From NCBI GenBank assembly GCA_028819255.1, contig JAPPMB010000114.1, positions 150,640-214,639 on the forward strand: DNA of 64,000 nucleotides. Reading direction: 5' to 3'. Source of the DNA: Bryobacterales bacterium. GTDB lineage: Bacteria; Acidobacteriota; Terriglobia; Bryobacterales; UBA6623. The position numbers were made by a program, and so were the translations under genes. Positions 16,417 through 25,155 of this stretch are shown one piece after another (within the stretch, counting starts at the first letter, position 1; every line of letters begins with the position of its first letter). The notes beneath the pieces are model-generated. The model had not been told where the DNA came from. It ran no database searches and worked only from the letters and a program-made list of their open reading frames with translations.

Positions 16417-18279
16417 ATGCCAGTTGCGCTTCAAGAGGACCAGCTCGCAGCCCTGAGGGACAGGGCGACCCGCATGCGGATCCATTCGGTTCGGACCACC
16501 ACCCTCGCCGGAAGCGGCCACCCCACGACCTGCGCCTCCGCGGCCGACATCATGTCGGCCCTTTTCTTCGACGCCATGCGGTTCGACCCCAAAGACCCGG
16601 CGAGCGAGGCGAATGACGTCTTCATCCTCTCGAAGGGCCACGCAGCCCCCGTGCTCTACGCCGCTTGGGCCGAAGCGGGCTACCTGGCCGAGGACGACCT
16701 GCTCACGCTGCGCCGAATCGACTCCGACCTGGAGGGGCACCCTCCGACCACGCTGCCGTTCGTCGACGTGGCCACGGGTTCGCTGGGCCAAGGCCTCAGC
16801 GTCGGCGTCGGGATGGCGCACGCCTGCCGGCTGGACGGGAACGACCGGCGGGTTTGGGTGCTGCTCGGCGACGGCGAGGTCGCGGAGGGAGCCGTTTGGG
16901 AGGCGGCGTCCATGGCGGCCAACGACGGCCTCGGCAACCTGGTTGCCACCGTGGACGTCAACCGGCTCGGCCAGAGCGCCCCGACGATGCTGCAGCACGA
17001 CATGGACGCGTACCGGGTCCGCTGGGAGGCGTTCGGCTGGGAGACGCTGATCGTGGACGGGCATGACGTCGGCGCCCTGGTGGAGGCCTACCGCCAGGCG
17101 CGGTCCTCGTCGATCACGCCCACGGTCGTCCTGGCGAAGACCTACAAGGGGCGCGGCATCCCATGCGCCGAGGACAAGGACGGCTGGCACGGCAAGCCGA
17201 TCCCGGCCGGGGCCTTGGCGGACGAGGCGATCGCATCGCTGGAGTCCGAGCTGAGTGGCGCGGCCGCGGCGTGGCAGCCGAATCTTCCCCCGTCAGCCCC
17301 GCCGCCGTCCATCGAGACCGCACCCGCGGATCCGCCTCCGTACCGGATCGGCGGTCCCGTGGTGGCGACTCGCCAGGCGTACGGGGCGGCGCTGGAGGCT
17401 CTGGCGCGTGCGGACAGCCGGATTGTGGGCGTTGACGGTGATGTCGGCAATTCGACCTTCACCACGGACATCGTGAAGACCGATCCCAGCCGGCTGATGC
17501 AGTGCTACATCGCCGAGCAGAACCTCGTCGGGGTCGCGATGGGCCTTGCCTGCCGCGGCAAGATCCCGTTCGCCTCGAGCTTCGCCTGCTTCCTCGCCCG
17601 CGGCTACGACTTCATGCGCCTTGCGGCAATCAGCTCGACGAACGTGAAGCTCGTTGGGACCCACGCCGGAATCTCGATCGGCGAGGACGGGGCGTCGCAA
17701 ATGGGCCTGGAGGATCTGGCCATGACGTGCGCCGAGCCGAACTACACCGTCTTCTACCCGTCGGATGCAACGAGCGCCTGGCGCGCAATCGAGCTCGCGG
17801 CCGGAATCGAGGGCCCGGTGTATGTGAGGACGAGCCGGCCTAAGACGCCGATCCTCTATGCCCGCGACGAGGTCTTCGAGACCGGGAAGTCCAAGGTGCT
17901 GCGAAGCAGCGCCGAGGACCGGGTGGCGGTCGTGGCAGCCGGCGTCACGCTCTACGAAGCTCTGCAGGCCGCCGACGAACTGGCCTCTGAGGGAATCCGG
18001 GTCCGCGTGATCGACCTATTCTGCGTCCAGCCCATCGACACGGAGACGCTGAGGGGGGCGGCCGCCGACTGCGGAGGCAACATCGTCACCGTGGAGGACC
18101 ACTACGCTCACGGCGGACTCGGCAGCGCCGTGCTGGCCGCCTTGGCGGAGGACGGTGCGCGGGTGCGGCAGCTCGCCGTCCGCGGAATCGCGCGCAGCGG
18201 CAAGTCCGCACAGCTGCTGGACCGGTTCGGGATCTCGGCGCGGCACATTGCCGCCGCCGCCAGGGAGATGGCAGCGTAG
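16417..18279 (+). CDS. tkt: transketolase (short, animal-type)
   Basis: The 620-residue thiamine-diphosphate enzyme transfers two-carbon ketol units in the pentose phosphate pathway. It shows the N-terminal GHPTTCASAADIMSALFF segment, LSKGHAAPVLYAAW, TPP-binding GDGEVAEGAVWEAA...NLVATVDVN, a pyrimidine-domain YIAEQNLVGVAMGLA with the catalytic Glu, and a C-terminal transketolase domain. Length and motifs match the ~620-residue transketolases typified by animals rather than the ~660-residue E. coli type. I start at 16417, 7 bases after AAGGTAA; an ATG at 16387 is the alternative. A TATGAT at 16269-16274 could be the -10 box, which would give a leader of roughly 140 bases. It is convergent with addA, with 5 bases between stops. 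Confidence 0.93.
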   Translation: MPVALQEDQLAALRDRATRMRIHSVRTTTLAGSGHPTTCASAADIMSALFFDAMRFDPKDPASEANDVFILSKGHAAPVLYAAWAEAGYLAEDDLLTLRRIDSDLEGHPPTTLPFVDVATGSLGQGLSVGVGMAHACRLDGNDRRVWVLLGDGEVAEGAVWEAASMAANDGLGNLVATVDVNRLGQSAPTMLQHDMDAYRVRWEAFGWETLIVDGHDVGALVEAYRQARSSSITPTVVLAKTYKGRGIPCAEDKDGWHGKPIPAGALADEAIASLESELSGAAAAWQPNLPPSAPPPSIETAPADPPPYRIGGPVVATRQAYGAALEALARADSRIVGVDGDVGNSTFTTDIVKTDPSRLMQCYIAEQNLVGVAMGLACRGKIPFASSFACFLARGYDFMRLAAISSTNVKLVGTHAGISIGEDGASQMGLEDLAMTCAEPNYTVFYPSDATSAWRAIELAAGIEGPVYVRTSRPKTPILYARDEVFETGKSKVLRSSAEDRVAVVAAGVTLYEALQAADELASEGIRVRVIDLFCVQPIDTETLRGAAADCGGNIVTVEDHYAHGGLGSAVLAALAEDGARVRQLAVRGIARSGKSAQLLDRFGISARHIAAAAREMAA

Positions 18280-18284
18280 CTCGC

Positions 18285-21200
18285 TCAGCCTGCTGGCGCC
18301 GGAGCGCGTTCCGGACAGGCGCCCCCGGTGAACGGGCATCTCTCGCAGCGCCGGCCCGGCCGCGTGGGGAACTCCTGGCGGCGCTGGGCCTCGAAGAACC
18401 GCAGTGCCAGGGTCCGTGCTTTCGCGAGCGCGGCCTCGCCGATGTCGATCGGCATCGCCACGGCGCGGCGCAGATAGAACACGTACGCCTCCGCGGGCGG
18501 GCGTCCGGACTTGGCCAGGCCTGCAGCGTAGAGCTGGATCTGAGGCGCGTATCTCTCGACGTGCCGAGCCATCTCCGCGGCGCGCACGCGATCGGTCTTG
18601 TAGTCCACGAGCACACTCTGTCCGCCCTCCTCGAACAGCAGGTCGACGGTGCCCCGCAGCAGGTGGCCTCCCACGGCGAACACGAATGCGAGCTCCCTGC
18701 GGATCCGGTCGGCACCCGAAGCGCGCTTGCCCAGGCTGTGGTTCCGGAAGCGGTCGGCGAGTCGGCGAACCGCCGGCGCAGGGTCGTCCATTTCCCCGGC
18801 CAGATGCAGATGCACGTCGGTGCCGAACTGTGAGGCGTCGGTCCCCTCCCGGCGGCCGTCTCCGTCCATGTCCGCATCGTCCGCCGGCCGGGTCGGACGC
18901 TCCGCCCGTCGGCGCTCAGCCGACAGGCCCAGATAGTGCGACAGGAAGTACCGGCGCGGACAGTCCGCGAATGCGCTGACTGCGGTCACGGCCGCCCCGT
19001 AGTCGGCCTGGGCCGAGGGCGGCAGCGGCTGGAGGGTTGCCGGCGCGGCCCGGGCTCCGCCGGCGGGCCCCTCGCTCTCCGGCGCTCCGTCGGGCCGCCG
19101 GTACGTGAACCGGCAATCGCCCGCCGACCTCTCCTCCGGACCGCCCTCCTGCTCCTTGCGGGGATCGATTTCAAGCCTGCCGAAGACCGGCTTGCACCAG
19201 TGCTGGCGCCTCGGCGCTCCCTTGAACGACGCGCTCAGGATCAGGTGGTCCTCGGCCCGGGTCATGGCCACGTACAGGAGGCGGTCCTCCTCCTCGTCCC
19301 GGCTCCGCTGCGTTTCAGCCGCGACGAGCCTGTAGGCGTGGTCCATGGACGGATCTCCGCCCGCGGGATCCCTCCACCTCGCCCCGATGCCGTGTTCCGG
19401 GGAGAACCGCATGCCCGGCGCGCCGCCAACCCCCCTGCTCTGGAGCGAGGCCAGCGCCACGACCGGGAACTCGAGGCCCTTCGCCGCATGCATTGTGAGG
19501 ATCCGGATCGCATCGCCGCTCCCGACGGCGTCAGGCGCCTCCGCGGCCCCGGCGCCCGCATCCAGCGCCCTGTCCAGCGCCGCCGAGACCTCGTCCATGC
19601 TTTCCGAACGCTGCACCTGCCGGCGCCCGATCCACTCCAGCAGCCGGTCGAGATTGTCAAGGGCCCCCTGCCCGTCCTCGCGGCTCGCCAAGTAGCTCCG
19701 GTAGCCGCATGACGAGACGGCCCGGGCCAGCAGGATCCGGGCGGGCGTCGACGCCCTGTCGGCCCGCGTGGCCCTGAGGAGCTTCCAGAAGCTCCTGAGC
19801 CGCCCCATCGAAGCACTGTTCAGTCCGGTCGTTCCCCGAACTGTTTCGGACACGGCGTCGGCAAGGTTCCCGTGGCACCGCCTGAGTCGAAGCAGGTCTT
19901 CGTCCCCGATCCCGCAGAAGGGCGACTTCAACACGGCCGCGAGGCTGATCTCGTCCCTCGGATTTCGCGCAACTCGCAGAAAGGCGGCGATCTCCGCAGT
20001 CTCCGGGGCTGCGAACAGCCGCTGCCCTCCGCCCGCCTGGCAGGGCAGCCCGAAGCGGCGCAGCGCTGCGGCGAACCGGGCGCCAAGCCTGTGGGTCCGA
20101 ACCAGGACCGCGATGTCCCCCCACGCAAGCGCGCGCGAGCCGGTTTCTCCCTCCGACCGTGCCGCCACGCGCAGCAAGTTCCTGAGCTCCCCGAGGCGTG
20201 CCGCCAGCCATGCGGCCTCCCGCTCGGCGGCTTCCGTGTCCGCCTTGGCGATGACGTGCACGTCCATGCTGGCTCCCGCCTTGTCGGGGAACCGGTTGGC
20301 CGCGGCCAGCCGATGGGCCTCGACGCCGCTTCCGGGCCCTCCCGGCAGCACCGTGTGGACCGCCGCAAGCACCTCGGCACGGCTGCGGAAGTTGTCGAGC
20401 ATCCGGATGACCTCTCCGCCGCGCCTCTCGAGGCCTTCGCGGTACCGGCGGAAGACGGTCGGATCGGCGTGCCGGAACCCGTAGATGGACTGATTGATGT
20501 CGCCGACGACGAAGCGCACGGGCCGGTCGGACGCATGCGCGTCCAGAAGGAGCTCCACAAGCTGGACCTGAAGCGGATTGGTGTCCTGGAACTCGTCGAT
20601 CAGGATGTGCCGGTAGCGGAGTTCGGGACAGGCGTCGGAGCCGAGCAGTCCGGCGGCTGTCGCCAGCACGTCTTCGAAGTCGAGCCGGCCGGCCAGAAGC
20701 TTGGCGGCTGCGAAGGCGGCAAGAATCTGCCGCACCGTTTCGAGGAGCCATTGGAGCGACTCCCTGTGTACGGCGGAGGTGGCTCCCGCGAGGCATGCGG
20801 GCAGCAGGTTGTCCTTGATCTCGGCTACCACGGACTTGGCAGCACCGGCCTTGCGGGTTCCCTTGAGAGCCCGGGCCGCCCTGCGGAGCGTTGCCTGCAG
20901 CGCTGCGGCGTCGCCCTCCGCCTGATCCGCGAGGCGGCCGGCGATGTCGGCCAGGTCGTCGCGCCCCTTCTTTGCCGACGCGAGTTCCCGGAGGGCGTCG
21001 CATAGCTCCGCCACCGGCATCGCCGGATCGCTCAGGGCCGGCTCGCGGCCGTAGCTCCGGATGCGGCGGACCAGAGCCGCGAGGTCGCTCTGGAGGCTCG
21101 CCGAGTTCGGCCTCGTTGACGCGGCCCCCCCTCGCGAGTACGAGGCGAGGAAGGTCCGGACCGCCTCGCCATCTTCGGCGTACGCCCTGTCCAGCACCTG

Positions 21201-21584
21201 CTCGATTGCGGCTCCCAGGAGCTCCCGGGACTCGTCCTCGTCGAGAATCTCGAAGGCCGGATCGACGCCGGCTTCCAGTGCGTTCTCTCTCAGCAGGCGG
21301 TTGCAGAACGCGTCGATCGTGGAGACCTGGGCCCGCTCGAGGAGGCTGCGCCGCTCCGAACCGGCGTCGCAGCCCGCCAGCAGCCGCGAGCGCATCTCGT
21401 TGGCGGCCTTCTCCGTGAAAGTGATGGCCAGCACGCTTTCGGGCGCCACCTCCCGGTCGGCGATCAGCCAGCGAAGCCGCTCCACCAGCACACTGGTCTT
21501 GCCCGAGCCCGGGCCGGCCACAACGCAGATGTCGCCCCGGCCCCAGCTGCGCACCGCGCGGTCCTGCTCGGCGGTCAGTTTCAC
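18285..21584 (-). CDS. addA: AddA-type UvrD/Rep helicase-nuclease subunit
   Basis: The 1099-residue subunit of a RecBCD-like break-repair complex has SF1 helicase motifs in order: AGPGSGKT (Walker A, 23-30), TFTEKAA, STIDAFCNRLL, LIDEFQDTNPLQ (Walker B), GDINQSIYGFRHADP, LTMHAAKGLEFPVV and YVAMTRAEDHL. A C-terminal PD-(D/E)XK nuclease follows with GTVDLLF and LVDYKTDR near residue 993. A Cys in ADCPRRYF near residue 874 and the C-terminal CERC...C triplet (~1080, 1083, 1090) resemble the four-Cys iron-sulphur staple usually noted in AddB. I start at the GTG at 21584: AGGGAG lies upstream, and the GTG overlaps the addB stop as GTGA. The open frame extends upstream, but only as addB shadow. Confidence 0.9.
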   Translation of the reverse strand: MKLTAEQDRAVRSWGRGDICVVAGPGSGKTSVLVERLRWLIADREVAPESVLAITFTEKAANEMRSRLLAGCDAGSERRSLLERAQVSTIDAFCNRLLRENALEAGVDPAFEILDEDESRELLGAAIEQVLDRAYAEDGEAVRTFLASYSRGGAASTRPNSASLQSDLAALVRRIRSYGREPALSDPAMPVAELCDALRELASAKKGRDDLADIAGRLADQAEGDAAALQATLRRAARALKGTRKAGAAKSVVAEIKDNLLPACLAGATSAVHRESLQWLLETVRQILAAFAAAKLLAGRLDFEDVLATAAGLLGSDACPELRYRHILIDEFQDTNPLQVQLVELLLDAHASDRPVRFVVGDINQSIYGFRHADPTVFRRYREGLERRGGEVIRMLDNFRSRAEVLAAVHTVLPGGPGSGVEAHRLAAANRFPDKAGASMDVHVIAKADTEAAEREAAWLAARLGELRNLLRVAARSEGETGSRALAWGDIAVLVRTHRLGARFAAALRRFGLPCQAGGGQRLFAAPETAEIAAFLRVARNPRDEISLAAVLKSPFCGIGDEDLLRLRRCHGNLADAVSETVRGTTGLNSASMGRLRSFWKLLRATRADRASTPARILLARAVSSCGYRSYLASREDGQGALDNLDRLLEWIGRRQVQRSESMDEVSAALDRALDAGAGAAEAPDAVGSGDAIRILTMHAAKGLEFPVVALASLQSRGVGGAPGMRFSPEHGIGARWRDPAGGDPSMDHAYRLVAAETQRSRDEEEDRLLYVAMTRAEDHLILSASFKGAPRRQHWCKPVFGRLEIDPRKEQEGGPEERSAGDCRFTYRRPDGAPESEGPAGGARAAPATLQPLPPSAQADYGAAVTAVSAFADCPRRYFLSHYLGLSAERRRAERPTRPADDADMDGDGRREGTDASQFGTDVHLHLAGEMDDPAPAVRRLADRFRNHSLGKRASGADRIRRELAFVFAVGGHLLRGTVDLLFEEGGQSVLVDYKTDRVRAAEMARHVERYAPQIQLYAAGLAKSGRPPAEAYVFYLRRAVAMPIDIGEAALAKARTLALRFFEAQRRQEFPTRPGRRCERCPFTGGACPERAPAPAG

Positions 21585-24352
21585 CGTGAAGAGCTCCCTT
21601 GCAGGCCTTGGCGACTGCGCCGCCGGTGCCACTGCACCCGGCACACGCCGCCGTACTCGCAGAAGTTCTCGCAGTAGGACTCGCGCTTCGGCAGCACGGC
21701 GATCCTGCCGCCGAGAATGCTCTCCACGGCCCCGGCCGTTTCCGAGCGCGCTCTTTCCAGCATCGTGCGGAGCTCGCCGCTGTCCACAGGATGCAGGCCC
21801 TCGGTCCCGTCCACGGCGACGCCCGCGTAGCTCGTCCGGCCGCGAATGCCGCAAAGGGCCATGCCGCCCGGCTCGCAGCGAATTCCCTGCTCCAGCGCGG
21901 CGAGGTAGATCATGAGCTGAATCTCGTCACCTGCGAGGTGTTCCCGGATCAGCTCCTGAACACGACGGGGACTCGCGTACTTGTAGTCGGTCACGACGCA
22001 GCGCAGACCCTCGTCCAGATCGAACCGGTCGATCCTGCACCTCACTTCCGGGCGGGCCTCCAGTTCCGATATGCGATAGGTGCAGACATCCTCGAAGAAC
22101 GCCCGACGCCCCTCGGGGACGCGCATCGACGCCCCTTGCTCGTGCGCGAAGCGCACCAGGTCGGACCGCAGGGACAGCCGCAGCTGCTCGGTCCGGAAGC
22201 TCTCAGGCAGGTGGAGCCCGGCGAGTGTCTTCCGGAACACGCGGTCGAGAACCTCGCCGATCGGCCCCCCTCCGGAATTCCACCGTTCCAGTGTGGCGTG
22301 CGCGATGGAGCCCACAGCGGCTCCGTCCAGTCTTTGGTCGGGAAGGACCGGCCTGCCGCGGAGCTTAAGGGTCTTCCCCGAGAAATACAGGTACGGGCAT
22401 TGCCGGAAGTCCCGGATGCCCGAAACGCTGAACCTCCTGTTGGACGCCGCCACCTCTTCCAGCAGGTCCGACGGCAGCGTCTCGGAAGACGGAGCGACAC
22501 GTGGCGGGGCTGCGTCGCCCGGGCGTGCCCAATGGGCTTCCGCAGCGTCCTGGAACCCTGCCAGCAGATCGGATGCGGCGACCGGCTTGCCCCGGCTGTC
22601 GAACTGGGGGTATGTGAGGACCAGCCCCGCGCTCGCGCGGCTCGAGGCGATCTGGAACAGAAAGCGTTCCTCGGCCGCCTTGTCCGCGGCCGTCCGGATC
22701 GCGATGCCCCGGGCCTTCAGCTGCGCTCTGTCCTCGTCGTCGAAGAGCAGATCCTGTGGGTGTCGGCGCGGAAACGCTCCGTCGACCAGACCGCAGACAA
22801 AGGCAACCGGCACCGACCACTGTCTTGCCTCGTGCGCCGGCAGCACGTGCACGACCTCGTAGCGCTGGTCCCGGACCGACAGCACGGCGGACCCGAGAAC
22901 GTCGCCCAAGGCTCCCGTGAAGTCGGAGAAGCCGACGCGCTGACCCTTGAACTCGGGCAGCCTTGCGGTGCTCTCGATCGCGTGTCGGAGGGCTCTCTGC
23001 GCCTCGAGCGTCTCGCGCCAGTCGCAGGTGCGCTGAAACGGCCCGGGCGAAACGGGTGGGTCGGGCCGTTGCACGTGGTCCTGCAGGGCGAGGAGCTCCC
23101 GGCTCCATCGGGGTGCCTCGTGCCTGCGCCGGGGCCACGAGGCCGCGTTCGCAAGCCCTGCGAGGAAGCGTGCCTGCGCGGGGAAGTCCACTGACGCGTC
23201 ACGGAAGAAGTCGAGTCCGTCAGCCGGCAGCCGGCTTCGAAGCTCGAAATCCAGCCGGTCCCATCCGGGCGCCTCGCGGAACGGCGTGAGCGGCGAGGCA
23301 AGCGCCTCTGCCGTCTCCTCGCCCGGGAACCGCCGCTCGATTGCCCGCAGCCAGCCGCTGAAGTGCTGAACGATTCCGTGATCCGCTAGGGGCGTCCGCG
23401 CCCATTGCTTGAAGGGGATGTGCAGCGTCTCGAACACCTCCCGGATGACCGGCAGATAGGCGTCGGGCGACCGGAGGATGACCGCGTGCTCCTGCAGCGG
23501 TCTGCCGCTGGCGAGGATCCGCCGCGCCACCTCGACGATCTCCTCTCTGGGCGATGCGGCCCGCACGACCTCGGTCGCCGGGCCCGAACCCGCCGGAGGA
23601 GGAAGGAGGACCGGTCGGAGCCGCTGCAGCGGGTAGGCGGAAAGCCCTTCTGGCATCGCAAGAACAATCTCGTCAGCCTGTTCGGCGAGCGCCTCCAGCA
23701 GCGCTTCCTGCTGGCGCGTGAACCGGTCGAAGCCGTCCACTAGCACCTGCCTGATCCTTCCCAGACCCGCCTCCCGCACGCGGGCAGCCGCCTGTGCGAT
23801 GCGCTGGTTGTGGTGGAGCAGTCCGAGCCTCCGCAGCAAGCCCTCGTATTCGCGAAACACCTCCAGGAACGCGCGCTGGCCGGGGCTTCTCGCGGCCGGC
23901 TCGACCTGCAGGCTGTCGGCCCCGGCGGCCCAGAACTCGCCCATGAGGGCTGCGATCCGCATGCGCAGGCCCAGCGAGTCCGACCGGGGACCGAAAGCGC
24001 GCGTGGAGGGGCTCCGGAGGACTTCCCGCAGCAGTCTGGTCTCGACGGCGCCCCGGGCCACCCGCGCGCCGGGCGTCAGCTCACCGACGAATTCCGACAT
24101 CGTCCTGACCGCGCGCGCCGGAACCAGCAGGCCGTTCCCGGCGAGGACATTGAGGAGATGGTGCTTCATGCTGGATGTGGGAACGAGCAGGAGTGTCTCC
24201 TCGCTGCGGTCCGCCCGGATCGCGGCCTCCACCGCGCCCAGCACGCGTCGGGTCTTTCCGCTTCCCGGTGGGCCGATCAGCAGCACGTGAGCATCCTCGT
24301 CTTCCGGGCCGGCCCGGGGAACGGCCGCAAGCAGCGTTCCATGTTCTCTCAC
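21581..24352 (-). CDS. addB: AddB-type PD-(D/E)XK nuclease subunit
   Basis: The 923-residue partner of AddA has a Walker A GPPGSGKT at residues 27-34, a long inactivated-helicase-like body, and a C-terminal nuclease with DFRQCPYLYF, YRISELEARPEVRCRIDRFD and VVTDYKYASP (the D...DYK core). The last ~25 residues hold YCENFCEYGGVC; with the Cys of RQCPYLY this completes the four-Cys iron-sulphur staple known from AddB. The complex resects double-strand breaks for RecA loading. The GTG start at 24352 has GGAGA almost touching it, so initiation could be weak. It is first in a two-gene operon with addA (GTGA overlap) and divergent from the LolD-like gene, 78 bases away. Confidence 0.87.
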   Translation of the reverse strand: MREHGTLLAAVPRAGPEDEDAHVLLIGPPGSGKTRRVLGAVEAAIRADRSEETLLLVPTSSMKHHLLNVLAGNGLLVPARAVRTMSEFVGELTPGARVARGAVETRLLREVLRSPSTRAFGPRSDSLGLRMRIAALMGEFWAAGADSLQVEPAARSPGQRAFLEVFREYEGLLRRLGLLHHNQRIAQAAARVREAGLGRIRQVLVDGFDRFTRQQEALLEALAEQADEIVLAMPEGLSAYPLQRLRPVLLPPPAGSGPATEVVRAASPREEIVEVARRILASGRPLQEHAVILRSPDAYLPVIREVFETLHIPFKQWARTPLADHGIVQHFSGWLRAIERRFPGEETAEALASPLTPFREAPGWDRLDFELRSRLPADGLDFFRDASVDFPAQARFLAGLANAASWPRRRHEAPRWSRELLALQDHVQRPDPPVSPGPFQRTCDWRETLEAQRALRHAIESTARLPEFKGQRVGFSDFTGALGDVLGSAVLSVRDQRYEVVHVLPAHEARQWSVPVAFVCGLVDGAFPRRHPQDLLFDDEDRAQLKARGIAIRTAADKAAEERFLFQIASSRASAGLVLTYPQFDSRGKPVAASDLLAGFQDAAEAHWARPGDAAPPRVAPSSETLPSDLLEEVAASNRRFSVSGIRDFRQCPYLYFSGKTLKLRGRPVLPDQRLDGAAVGSIAHATLERWNSGGGPIGEVLDRVFRKTLAGLHLPESFRTEQLRLSLRSDLVRFAHEQGASMRVPEGRRAFFEDVCTYRISELEARPEVRCRIDRFDLDEGLRCVVTDYKYASPRRVQELIREHLAGDEIQLMIYLAALEQGIRCEPGGMALCGIRGRTSYAGVAVDGTEGLHPVDSGELRTMLERARSETAGAVESILGGRIAVLPKRESYCENFCEYGGVCRVQWHRRRSRQGLQGSSSR

Positions 24353-24430
24353 TCTCCGTTCGCGGCGCAGCCGGGGCGAATGTGAAACAATTGGGAACAG
24401 GCGCGAAGCCGAGACGCCGGCGACGCCGCA

Positions 24431-25111
24431 ATGCCCTCCGACCTAGTCGTTCGCGCGCTCCGCAAGGAGTATCCCCACCCGTCCGGCACGCTGGTCGTAC
24501 TGGACGGCCTCTCGCTTGCCATGTCGCGGGGCGAGGCGCTGGCGGTGATGGGCCCCTCGGGCTCCGGGAAGAGCACGCTGCTCTACATTCTCGGGTCGCT
24601 GGAGTCCCCGACTGCCGGTGCCGTCGAGATTTGCGGACAGGATCCGTTTGCGCTCGGCCCGGCCGGTCTGGCCCGGTTTCGCAACCGGAGCGTGGGTTTC
24701 GTCTTCCAGGACCATCACCTGCTTCCCCAGTGCACGAGTCTGGAGAACGTGCTGGTGCCCACGCTGGCCCGCGGGGGGGCCTCGCCGGAGGATGCCGTTC
24801 GGGCGAAGGATCTGCTGGGCAGGGTCGGGCTTGCCGAGCGCATGGACCGCCTGCCGTCGGAGCTCTCCGGAGGCGAGCGGCAGCGCGTGGCGATCGCGCG
24901 AGCTCTGATCAACAGCCCTCCCGTCGTGCTCGCGGACGAGCCGACGGGAAACCTGGACCGCCGCAGCGCCAGGAGGGTCGGCAGCCTGCTGCTGGAACTG
25001 CAGCGCGAGCGGGACATCCTGCTCATCGCCGTGACGCACAGCGTCGATCTGGCGGCACGCTTCCCCGAGCGCGCGGAGCTGGTGGACGGCCGCCTGGAGC
25101 GGGGAGCCTAG
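24431..25111 (+). CDS. ABC transporter ATP-binding protein, LolD/MacB type
   Basis: The 226-residue ATPase has GPSGSGKST (Walker A, ~40-48), the Q-loop FVFQDHHLLPQCT, the signature LSGGERQRVAIARAL, Walker B VVLADEPTGNLD and the switch His in AVTHS. The HHLLPQCTSLENVLVP stretch places it in the LolD/MacB/FtsE group, which powers lipoprotein release or mechanotransmission rather than classical uptake. No permease gene (LolC/E-like) is adjacent, so its membrane partner is encoded elsewhere. The gene is followed after 44 bases by glgC, with a strong GC hairpin in the gap. The ATG at 24431 lacks a clear ribosome binding site. Confidence 0.87.
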   Translation: MPSDLVVRALRKEYPHPSGTLVVLDGLSLAMSRGEALAVMGPSGSGKSTLLYILGSLESPTAGAVEICGQDPFALGPAGLARFRNRSVGFVFQDHHLLPQCTSLENVLVPTLARGGASPEDAVRAKDLLGRVGLAERMDRLPSELSGGERQRVAIARALINSPPVVLADEPTGNLDRRSARRVGSLLLELQRERDILLIAVTHSVDLAARFPERAELVDGRLERGA

Positions 25112-25113
25112 AG

Positions 25114-25140
25114 GCGGCCCGAGCCCGGAGCTCGGGCCGC
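25114..25140. terminator. perfect 11-bp GC hairpin between the LolD-like gene and glgC
   Basis: GCGGCCCGAGC at 25114-25124 is perfectly complementary to 25130-25140, with a 5-base loop. It starts three bases after the LolD-like stop codon and ends right before the glgC Shine-Dalgarno (GGGAGG at 25141-25146). No U-tract follows, so it may be a Rho-assisted or U-less terminator, or an mRNA structure affecting glgC translation. Confidence 0.5.
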
Positions 25141-25155
25141 GGGAGGTCTCATCAC

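Noticed and set aside
21599..23194. 531-codon plus-strand frame opposite addB
   Set aside because: Shadow of addB; lacks motifs, while addB has Walker A, DYK and the Cys staple.
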